Positions 45,001 through 57,000 of a DNA stretch of 64,000 nt are shown piece by piece. The translations under genes and the position numbers were made by a program. Below the pieces are notes generated by a model that made no database searches, was not told where the DNA came from, and worked only from the letters and a program-made list of their open reading frames with translations. Every line of letters begins with the position of its first letter. Positions within the stretch are counted from its first letter, which is position 1. This stretch comes from Lepisosteus oculatus (taxonomy: Eukaryota > Chordata > Actinopteri > Semionotiformes > Lepisosteidae), in NCBI RefSeq assembly GCF_040954835.1, contig NC_090698.1, positions 66,843,284 to 66,907,283 of the forward strand. Reading direction: 5' to 3'.

Positions 45001-48000
45001 TTGCGTGGTTAAGCCACAGCTATATTGTGCATTTGAATATCTACAAACGGAAGCATTTGTGCTAGCACGCGCCCTGCGTGGCTGTGTTTTTGAACCTTTT
45101 CCGCCTTTTTGGAAAGGGGTTTTGGGGACAGCAACACCCTTTTCTCTTGATTTGTAAAACCACTGCAAACATTTTGTCCCCTTCATCCCTCTGCTTTCCT
45201 TCATCTATAGCATAGCGCGGAGAGACTCTTATAGCGCCCTTGCGTGCTGGTTTTTATTTCCCATCAGCCTCTGCCTGTTCAGGTTTACTTTGTACCCCCC
45301 GATGCCAGACGCATCCAAGTCTCTTGTTGGCGTTTTTGAGTAAATTGCTGGGGTCTGGTGCACGACTCGGTTTTCTGAAAGACTGCAGATGCCTTTGGCT
45401 TGATTTGCATTTCAGAAATGTCAGTTTGGCCTGCGCCTGGGTGGACGAGCGCCTGGCCTGGGCTCTCAGTGAAATGGCTGTAGCAGCTGGGAGTGAGTGA
45501 GGAGGCTTCTTTTTCACCGACTCAGGGCTTCACGGCAGCACGTTTCTTAATCCTTTTGCTGTTTTTGCCTTGTATCGTTTATTAATAATGTGATCGCACA
45601 GATGAAGCAGTACTCAGTGATCGTCTCTGTAATGGTTACAGCATAGTGCTTCACTTTCCTAAGCAGTGAAAGGTGTCTAGAAATAAAATAAAAAAAAAAT
45701 CCAACAAAAATAGGCTTTTATTTTGTTTGGTTTGTAAGTCGAACGTACAAAAACTAAGAGCTTTTTCCTTTAACTGCTTAGAGAAATCCTGGTGTAAAGA
45801 AAGTGAAAATAATTAGAAGCATAAGGAAAAGCAATAGTTTTTTTTTCTAAAGTGTGCTGTTGGAAAATAATGATTAAATAAAGTGTGATCCTCAATTGCC
45901 CGGTTGCTGGTAAGTTTACTACCGATAGTGACAAGTTATAATGGAGTTTTTTTTCCAAGGAGGAGATCATTTTATAACAACAAACGGTTGAAGTAATGTA
46001 CTTTAACTGAAGAGGGAGGAAAAAGCAGAAAGGAACAGTGAGTAGGGGCTCTGCCAACAAAATTAAGCCTGAAAAAAAAGGTAGAAACTTGCTCGGAGAA
46101 GACATTTCTACAAGTTATGAAAAGCTGAAGGACATGTTTGATCTTCCTGTAAGTGTACAGAGAGGAATAATTTATTTTCCAAATACCCAGATCTCTGTGG
46201 TGAAGTAAATAATCTATAAAAGCGTTGAGAGAGTCCTTTGAGAGTATTTGAGGAGCCCACAACTGAACTGTATTTAGAAGTGGGAGATTTACACGGGGGG
46301 GGGGGAGAAGAGACCTTCCATGAGAAGTTAATTGCTGTCAAGCCAGGTGCACGTTCTGCTGAAGTGACTAGGTCGAAGGCATTCAAAAGCGTTTGGATCA
46401 GCCTGCGAGGGAGTGAATACAGTTGATTCTCGCTCTGTGCTTTGAAACAGAAATATGTTACAGCAGTCCTAGAAAATGTCAACAGGGTTGTTTAGTCGCA
46501 GAGAAATAAGAGTTGTCGACCGCGTGCTGTGACGGGGTTGTTGGGCAAGGGTGTTATCGTTGCATTCTGCTTTCCCTCATAGTCAGGAAAGGTGTTGACG
46601 GTGGATTGTGTTTAAAACATCACAAAAACAGAACCTCGCACAATGAGATTCAGTAGCGCCAGCAGTTCTCCTGATAGGGTCTGGCATATACATAGTAACC
46701 AGGGCTCCTTGCAAATAGGATCTCTCTGACAGTTCAGTCAACTTTGTCCGCTATCTTCAGGGTTTTATCACCAGCTTCATGACAAATTATTACACAATGT
46801 GCAGATTTGATTTACTCTGTTTGGTTTTGCCAGGGGGGGTGGTGGTGTGCTCCTGTATTGTTTGTAAAACAGGATTGTGGATATCTCTGCCATAGCTCTT
46901 TTCATGTGCTTATCCAGATTCGGCTAAGCAGATCAATGTAACCCAATCCTTTAGTATTTCAAATAATACCTTGGAAAAACTACTACTGAAAGATTCCGGT
47001 AGTTCTTAATGTTCTTACCTACTAGGGAAGTTTCCCGTGACATTGCAGTGTGATTGTTGGCCATACAATGTGAAGCCTGTCTCTGGTATAAATTGCAGGG
47101 ATGGGGGAAAAGGAACATATTTGGCATCATCTTAGCCTTCCAAATCAGTCTATGCAAATGTACTCAAGATAAAAAAAGGACTCGTAAAAAGTGAACATCT
47201 GGTGTTGGCTTCTATAAGAGCCTGCAGCTTGCAAAACCCGAACAGATCAAACTGATAAAGCAATAACCGGACTTTTTCAGTCCTAAAGTAAATGGAAAAC
47301 GTCCGTTTGGATTTCCCTTTTTTCCTTGGTTTGAAGTGTCGCTCCTGCTTTGCCGTGGAGTGTAGGATTTGGAAATGTGTTGGCTGGGATGGTTCAGTAC
47401 CGCAGCCACACGGTGGTTTTCTGCTGTCCCCGGTTTCCTCCTGCCGATTAGACTGGCGTCTGTAATTTAAAATGACTGAAACTAGACTTGAACTTAGGGA
47501 AAACAATATGATCGCAACAGTTTGTTCAACATGACCTTTACACCAGTATGTAATGTAACCCATGTCATGCAGAATGAGTAACGGAAGCAAAATGCTTTTG
47601 TAGAAATGATCGATTTATTTAAACTTGTTTCTTACATCAGTCACAAATGCAAATGCCATAAGTTTGGGGTTCTTTAGAAATCGTAAGTGTCGCGTTAGAT
47701 CTGTGAGTGCAGCACTGACAGCAGGTGCAGCACTGAAATAGCTCTTCAAGGGAACAGATGGAAACATCTGTGCTATCTTGTGGTGCACCTTCAGATGGGA
47801 TTAGGTTGACAAGTCCCAATGAAGTTTGACCACAATTGGAAGATTCCTCTTTCTGTTTCCAGACACATTACAATATTTCCCAACTGTGCTCTTAAATAAT
47901 ACGTCCATCAGCTATATCGCAATGCTCACTGCAGGCATGCTAGTCTTCTGTGGCACAGTGAGTGCACTGATCCAAAAAGTTACTCACATGAGTAATGTGA

Positions 48001-51000
48001 ACTGTAAATATTAGTGCAATTTGTGGGTGAAGATAATGAAAGCTGTTTGTGTACTTTTTCCGTCGAATAATACCAATCTATATTTGTTGAAGTGCCGTTC
48101 ATTACAAATGCTCACCAAGCACTGTACATAAATGCAGATCGGTCAGTGGTTAAAATGAATGGGTTTAAAATGAGTTTTTAAAGTGAGAACTAAAACTACA
48201 AGAAAAATCAGTTTCTCCAATTTCTTGCAGATGGGTATTCCTTCCTTTAGGAGCATTGCAACAGAAGTCCATTATTCCCAAGAGAGGAAAAAACACAGTA
48301 AGAATTAAAATTGTAATCTAGATGCAGAGATTGTGGAGCAGCAGTGGTTTGAACACCAGACTGAGGCCTGGTCATAACATTGGCAGCTGAGTTTGGGATG
48401 TACTGCAACTTGCCCCCGGGTGTTCAGCGAAGGGGGTTGTACAGTCGTGGAACAGTGACGAACCAAAACATGTGAGCTCATTTCTCTGTGTCTTTCTTGT
48501 GATTCTCACAAGTTAAACTGAGTTCAAAAGTCATAGTGTGGTTATTCAATTTGGAGCAAAGCTCAGTGTACCTGATGAAGACCGTGCTTCAACTGTCAGA
48601 TAGGTGCAGCTGTCAAGGAGATGCCTGTAATACAACCTCAGTCTTAATGCCTTTTACTTGCAAAAAAAGTGTTGGTTACAAAGTTTAATAAGAGATGCAG
48701 AATCAACGCACAGGAAGGGACACAGACACCTGTTGTTCCCAATTCAGGGTCATTCATGCTCATGGATGTATCAGATGAACATCTGATGTATTAATGCAGC
48801 CTCACTGACCTCATTCGTCCAAGCTGAAAAGTCTGAAAATGTTTGTAACTTAGAGTGTACATGTTCCTTCTAGTGAGATTAGAAAGGGTTTCTCTGTTTG
48901 GCTCGTAGAATTGATTTTACTAAGTGGGCTTTAAGGAGACTTGAGGCATAATCACAGATCATTGACTACTGCTCCCAAAGAGCCCTTCTATGGCATTCTG
49001 ATATGTTGTGGAAGCAGAGTTCTTTTTGGGAAATGGTGCTCTCACTTTCTTGTGAGGGATCAGTATAACTTCGCAAGAGGAGCTCAGCTAGATGCCACAA
49101 TGATTCTGAAGGTTCTTGAAGAGTGCCGGGTTTTGCTCGGAGCAACTAGGGATGTGGTCTTGGCTTCAAAAATGCTCCTGAACAAGGAAAAGGGAGGCAG
49201 ATACATGACCCATTTTTTTAAATGGGTTTTTAAACTCTATATACAGGTATACTGTATTGTGCTGGACATTTTACAAAATATGTTCAAATGTTTAGGTAAT
49301 TAAATCAACATAGGAAACGATGAGATCTTAAGCACCTACTGTATGTGTTTTGAATATAGATCCCATAGTTTTGCACTGGTTGATTTAGCCTGTTCACAGC
49401 ACATACACAAATGGCAAATGGACAAAATGGTCCCAGCTTTTAACTTTTCATAGAAAATATTGATATTATATATCAATAATACCATACAATACAATATTGA
49501 AAACAAGTGCTTAGATACACCAAATCTAAGTACTTTTCTCCATGCTCAGATAATCTGAGATTTTAGGAAAATATAATATTTTGAATGAATGTTTGCTAGG
49601 AGTCTTTTTCCCGTCCATAATTAAGAGTGGTAACCTTTCATGTTAACATCTTTGCCAAATACTTAAGTGCCCTTTGAACGGCCAGATCATTTTCTGTTTT
49701 CGCAGACCTCCTTAGATCTGTATTTTCTTTTTGTGAGAATGTAAGAATGGATTCAGAATTTCACTCTGTTTTGTTGGCTGCACTGTTTAGAAATTGCTCT
49801 CTCCTGGGTGCAGTTCATTCAGTGAATCTGTCACCACACACCTGTGCTGGCAGACGTTCTCACTGTAGCAGGTGTTGCTGAGTTGGACAGACATTGGAGG
49901 GACAGTCAAACACAGGAATACTGATGTGAGATGCAATGTTGGAATGAAAAGGCCTTTAGTTTCATCCTGCTGTACTTGGCTAAATGGAGAAAAGTATTTC
50001 TTGTCACTAATATTTTGCATCATTAGTTTTAATGCTGTGTATGCTTGCCTCTTTCCACAAAGGTTGTTTTCAAACAATTTCCCCTAAAAAATTCTCATGA
50101 TCCTTGGGATGTTACACACATGTTACAGTTTTAGAGCAGGTCCAAAGGATTTCTAAATACATTCACTGTAAATAAAATGGTTGGTTCACAGAAAAGAACT
50201 GAACTTCGCCAATGTAACATTCAAGACCATGGATGAATTTTAGTTCTAGGTGTCTTAACACCACAGACATCAAAAAGAGAATGCAGTCCTAAAAGGGATG
50301 GTTCAAGTCAGGTTTGTGGATCTCTGTAAGATCCATCCAGTCATTTTCTCACCACCAGGTCACTGGGGAGCTGGAGCCTATCCTGGCAGCATAGACACTG
50401 GACAGGAGGCCAGTCCATCTAAGGGCAGACACACAGACACACTCGCATTAGGGCCAGTTTTTCCCAGACGCCAATTACCCCGGCAGTATGTTTTTGGACT
50501 ACGGCAGGAAATCCGGAGTGTCAAGTGGATACCTACTGTATGCAATTGTGGGGAGGACATAAATTTGACACGCACTATTTGTTGATGTTGAACATCTGTG
50601 GGACCACAAAACACAAGTTGTTTTTTCCACACCAGCCCAGGATGCTTGGCACCCCATGGTCTGAGAACCATTGACTTAAATATTCAAAGGAGTTGGTCTT
50701 GTCTCTTAATTTTACAACATATACTGTTAATCTAGAAAAAGATTCCTGGGCAGGACCTATGCATTCGCTATATAATATCATTTAAGAACAAAACAGTTTT
50801 GATTCTCAGTTTGCCCTGGGAGTTATTTCCCCATAAAAGGTTGACAGTTCCTGAAGTCTTAAAAGATATCTAATGGGCAGTTTTCTGTTCATTGTTCCAA
50901 AGGGAAGCATTTGCCTAGTTCACAAGGCGGAATCAATTATTTTCTTGATTGTGTTTCAGTTTTGAGCTTCATTAATATAATTGTTGCATTTTGAGAGAAA

Positions 51001-54000
51001 CTATGTAAGGGAAATGCAGTCACTACCTTCTTTGCAAGTCCTGTTGCCTTTTCCTCTCTTATCAGTCTTAACCTGTCAGTATGTGATGAATGCATTTAGT
51101 GCTTTTGTGCTGTGACTGGAATTCTGCTAACTGTTCCTTTAGATCATGGTCTTCCAGCAGAGGTCCTGGAGAGCCTCCGTGCCACGGGATCCTCATGTAA
51201 CCATTGAAACACCGGCTTTAAATGACCTGCAACTATTTAACAGCGATCAGGAAAATTAGCCGATTTGTCAAAGCAATTGGGCAATCATTCGGAACAACAA
51301 TCAAAATACCCTTTGGCCTTTAAGGAGTAGACTTCCTTTAATTGATCAACAGCATGTTCTAATAAAAAAAAACAACAAGTGATTTTTGGGATACAATAAT
51401 AAAACTAAAGGAATCCTAGCCCTACAGAACGAGGGGTGGAGACCCCTGCTTTTAACCAGCAGTGCTGGGCCTGTATTCAATTGCAGCCTGGTGTCAGAAC
51501 AGAGGGAGAAGGGTTGAATTCAACTACTGCTTCCTCTTTTTTTTTTGTTAAGGGCTGCAGCCTGCAGTTGATCATTTGGGGGAAGTCTTATCTGGAGTAG
51601 TGCTCTGCTTGTTGCTCCTTGCTTCTGCTGATGCAATGTAAACTTTGTAATCACTGGGTTTATACAGTTACTAGAGTACTGTCTGGATCTCGTTGTGTCA
51701 GTATGAAGGACTTGTGGTGGTCACTGAATTTTTCTGCCTTCTCTTGCCAGCTCCATCAGACTTAATTTAGAAAGCAGCTGGTGCAACTTTAAGTTATCGT
51801 GGGCGTAGTAATCAAATTTGTCTAATTATTCTTCCTAACGGCACAGACTGCTGTCAGGTTCACATCAGCCTTAAACGTCTTCCCTTCATGTTGCTGTGGA
51901 AATGTCATTTTGGGATTGCAGTGCTTGCCCTGTAAAGGCTTTTCTTTTAATAAAAAGATTTTTAAGCAAGGCTTCCTTCTGTAGAACATGCGCTGGAAGT
52001 ACAGCACTTGGAACATTAAGGTGAAAATTGATGTGGTGCACGGCACATTTCATTTGAACAATAACCTCTCCCTGTTTTTTTCATTATCTGTTCTAGTGTG
52101 TACTGCATCTTGTTTCATTTTCTCTCGTTGAGCTCCAGGGTTATCTGATGCTGGTCTCGATGTTGCTGGGCTAAACAGGAATGAAAGATTTTCATCTAGG
52201 TTACCTGATGTGCAATAGGAACTTGGTAGTGTTTTCTTTTTGTCATATTTTCCATTTAAAAATACTCAACTTTATCACCTTGTTGGTATCCTTTGGGGAG
52301 TTTTTGCAAGATTGGTTAGATCCTTTGTTTTATTTAAACCGTAGCCCCACAGGAAATGCAAAAGATATTGCAGAACCAAACTGAAATCGCATTCACTTCT
52401 TACAGAAAGACACAATGTAGATTAGTAAAAAGTAAAAAAAAAAAAGCTGGGGCGACACATACTCAGACACAGAACTCGAAGCATCACATCATTTGAGCTC
52501 CTGTATCAATAGCAGAGTCCCAAGTCACCAGTCTAAGGCAGTCTGGGTACACCTGACCTGTGGACCTTACGAAAAGCAAAACATCATGTAAAAATCGTAC
52601 CACAACACAAGCAAATGAAATGACAACTCCTCAGAACAGTCTTCTTCGCTGCAGTCATCCCTGCTAAGAAAACTCGCTTGTGAAGCATTGATCGTGTTAA
52701 AAGATACATCCGAGAGTAAGAACGTCTAGGGATCGGGCGAGAATTGTACCTAATATATAAACCTGAAACTGAACCCCCCCAGATTTTTATAAATTGGGTT
52801 CGTTTTGGGGTGCTCCCACATGTGCAAAGTAGATGTCTTGTACCCCAGTGACATCCCTTGTTCAGTTTGAATCCGGTTCCTTTCAATCTTATCTGGATCA
52901 GCTGTGAGTATTCTGGTATTTAGGGCTAATCCAATTTTTTTGGGGGGGGCTGACACTTTTATCCAGAGTGACTTCCATTTGATCCGCTGGCCATTTTACT
53001 GGAGCAGCCGGCCAAGTGTTTTTCTCAGAAAGTATCTGCGCAACTGGAATTTGAGCCCTCATCCCTCCAGTTACGAGTCCGGAGCCGTAGTCGGAACTCC
53101 ACAGTTTCTACCGCCCATCCGTCTATTTTCTGTCTGCTTTACCCAACACAGAATTGTCGGAGGGCCGCTAGCCCATCGCAGGGCACACACAGGTGCGCAC
53201 GCACACACGCGCTCACACCAGGGCCAATTAAACCTACCAGCACGTCTGGACTGTGGGTGGAAACTGGAGCTACCTTTCTGTCTGTATGCCGTGCTGCTAT
53301 ATGCTGTAGTGCTCATCTAAGGAGGTTTTAGTGACTGTATTCTACACGGAGCAGCAAGGAGAAAACCTTGCGTGGTGAAAAGGCCCCATGTGCAACAGTC
53401 TCAAAGCAATACACTGTTTTTTCATTGCAGTGATCTGGTTTTCAACATATAGCCAGTATCATTGAACAATGGTACTTTTTTCTGTATCTCTTATACGCAA
53501 AAACCCTTATTGTGCACTTCAGGAAAAAAACGGCAAAATCTTAAATCCTCTCGAAGGCAGGGTTCTTCAAGTCAAAGTGACCTTTAAAAAACCGTAATGA
53601 GCTTTAAAGAGGCATGTTAATGATGCTGTCGCTGGCTTGCAGGAAGAACTAATGAAAACCAAGCAAGTCCTTTTCCTCCATTCCCATCAGTTTTAATTGT
53701 TTAAGGCAAGACACTTTACAAATTTAACCATCTGCAGGTAGTTCTGATTACTATACTGGGAGAGCCATTTAATACGACTGTTTTTTCTGTTAATTTACAG
53801 ATAATTTTCTGACCTGGTGTGTCTGAACAGAACTGAGCAGGGGAATCTTTATTGTTCTCGGGGAAGTCTGTAGAAACATTAATTGTCCACATGCCTTGGG
53901 GCGAATTTATTTTTCTGTGGAAATCTGGCAAACTTAAAAACAAATGTGATTATGTCAAATGCAAAGAATGTCTGCTAAAACATTTTTCTCTCCAGAAACC

Positions 54001-57000
54001 TTCCATGAGTACCCTTTTTTAATTATTGCATTCTTAATCATCTGAAAGGCACTCTGTTTGTGATGAGGAAAAGGATATTTTGTTCAGAACTGAAATAATA
54101 AAAATGACTGACTCCCATACAAATGTAGCATTTATGAAAATGGTTTTCAAAGGTTTTGTTATCTCAGTAACAAACAGGAAAAGGTGTAAAAACTAGTAAA
54201 ACATTACATTTTAATTTCAAAACAACTACTACACAGCATGTAGTAGTTCAGGTGGGTAGCTGCATCAGTAGGCGTCGGCTGCAAAGGAACAAGTCATAGG
54301 TTTATTCCATGCTGGAAAAAAAAAAAGAAGAAAACGTTTCAGCTGTGGAGGCTTCTTCAGGTGTGAGCTCCACATCCGAAACGTTGTTTTCTTTTTTCCT
54401 TTTTTTCAGCATGGAATAAACCTATTACTTGTTCCCCTACTGCACAGAATTATTCTAAATTTCATTCAGAGCATTTCTGTCAAACAGAAAATTCAGTAGT
54501 GTGTCTTGTGCTTGGGTGTCATCATTGCCAGAGATGGAACAGAATTTTACATAGAGGACAATATAAAAACTGGTTTGATTTTTTTTTTTTTTATGGGGGG
54601 GTGGGGGTGGAAAAGACAATTACAGCATACACTATTATAGATAGCCCCCTGTGATAACATTTAATAAGTTGGAATTTTGAATAAATGGTTGCCTGGCTGA
54701 GTATGCAAAAATCGCTGCATAACATGAGAAAGGTCATGAATGAGAGGGGCCCATCTAACCCCATTGCTAATTAGCAGCTAATTCATCGGAGGATCTGATC
54801 CAGTTGTTTGCGCCTTTTTAAAGCAGCCTGAGCCGTTTCATTCATCAGTGAAACGGCCTGTAGGGTCTGGGCTTCGACAGCTTGTCCTATACTCCCACAG
54901 CCCAGCGCACGAGCAAAAACAATGCTGTCATTTTAAAATATTCAGGTAAGCCTTCAGTATTCTCCCAGGGCTTGTGTTCTGTAGCTATAGATTTCCTGTG
55001 CTGCTTATTACGGAGTGCTGGATACTGCAGAGCAGCCAGAATAAGTGACTCCCCTGTCTTGCATTTGACATACAGCTGCCTGTAGGCGAAAACACTTGAG
55101 AGTGGTGTTCCAGTGTGAATGTAAGTCCAGGCATGAAAAAGCACCATAGTGTGAGTCATCCTAAGGACTTCAAACCTCCTTTTTTTTTGTTCCTTTTAAG
55201 AACTGGACCTGTCACAGGTGGTGAATACATAACACACGGTAAATATTTGTGAAACGGTATCGGATAATCATCATTATTGCACAATGGTGGTGGTGGTGGT
55301 GGAGGGGAGTCCCCATTACTTGTAAAGTGCTTTGAGTGGAGTGTCCAGAAAAGCTCTATAGAAGTGTTAGCAATTATCATTATGCTATTTGTTGGAAAAA
55401 GGCCTTCTTCCTACTAAACTATGGCTATCTCTGCTGTATACAGTAACTGAAAGCAACCCATGGGAAAAATCTGTTCGAGCAGATCTGAAAAGATGTGAGA
55501 TGTCGTCAAACAGCCTTCAGAATAGTACTCCTATCCGCTTGGCTTGGGCGCGTTGTCTCTCTGATGTCTGTTGCATCCCCAAACACGTGCACTGACGTCC
55601 GAGAAGAAAACAGAATATGGACTGATGTTGTAACGCATACGGCCACCATTGACTGTGAGAGCCTGCTTACCAGCGCGATGACGTCGCCGCCCTTCCCAGT
55701 GGATAGCAGGGACCGCAGCCGCTGGGCTGAGGGGAGATCTCCCTTTAGCTCAACTGGCTGGGTCCCTGTTGAGTGACGCCGGAGGCCCGGGTTCGAGTCC
55801 CCGACGGTGGGGGGCCGACTTGAGGCGGCAGAGGCGAGGGCGCGTACCCACGTGAACCCAAGAGCGCTACAGTATTAATCTACACAGCTGATGGTGGATT
55901 TCTTTGGTTTTTGTCAGATACCCAGCAGCCATGTCACCCTGCAACTCACAACTGGCAGCTCACTGAAGCTAAGCAGGTGTGAGCCTGGTCAGTACCTGGA
56001 TGGGAGACCTCCTGGGAAAAAACTAAGGTTGCTGCTGGAAGAGGTGTTAGTGGGGTCAGCAGGGGGCGCTCACCCTGAGGTCCGTGTGGGTCCTAATGCC
56101 CCAGTATAGTGACGGGGACACTAAACTGTAAACAGGTGCCGTCCTTCGGATGAGACGTAAAACCGAGGTCCTGACTCTCTGTGGTCATTAAAAATCCCAG
56201 GGTGTTTCTTGAAAAGAGTAGGGGTGTAAACCCGGCGTCCTGGCCAAATTTTCCATTGGCCCTTACCAATCATGGCCTCCTAATAATCCCCCTCTATGAT
56301 TTGACTCTCTGAATCTGCTCTCCTCCCCACTGATAGCTGATGTGTGGTGAGCGTTCTGGCGCACTATGGCTGCCATCGCATCATCCGGGTGGATGCTGCA
56401 CATTGGTGGTCGTGGAGGGGAGTCCCCATTACCTGTAAAAGCGCTTTGAGTGGAGTGTCCAGAAAAGCGCTATATAAGTGTAAGCAATTATTATTATACC
56501 TTTTGTCTTCACGTGGGGACTTTAATTTTGCTCAAGGTTGTCTGCTTCGGAGGGCAGGGACTCAGACGCTGTTTGCGTCTCTCTTCCAGGAGTTTGGTCC
56601 TGGCTTCCTGTGCTGCTGAAATCTCTCTGTTGTCCAGGAACTACAGCAGTGTGGTTGGGGGAGGGTGGGAAGGTTTCTCAGGCTGCTCCTGGAATGTTCC
56701 CAGTAAATTATTTGCCAGTGAAAATGTCATCAGAAGCCAGGCTCGTCCCAGCCAAGTGCTGTTAGTAACTCTCTGAATGGCGAATTTAAGAGGACTGTGA
56801 CTGTGCCTTTGTTTTGTACTGATAGATTAAACGGGAGAAGCCAGTGCTGATGCCTTGTTTTGTTGGTCGAAGCAGACAGCGAGTCTATGCCAGGAGACGG
56901 GTGTTATTTTGAAAGGCAGGAAGGCACAAGTACGGCTGTTGTTTTACGTTTTACAGAGGCTGCACGAGTGAAACAGAAAATGCAGTTACATTTCAGAGAT

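Noticed and set aside
48941-49303. A 120-aa open frame in aff1 intron 1
   Set aside because: No domain, no splice-consistent neighbours and no signal peptide; likely chance.
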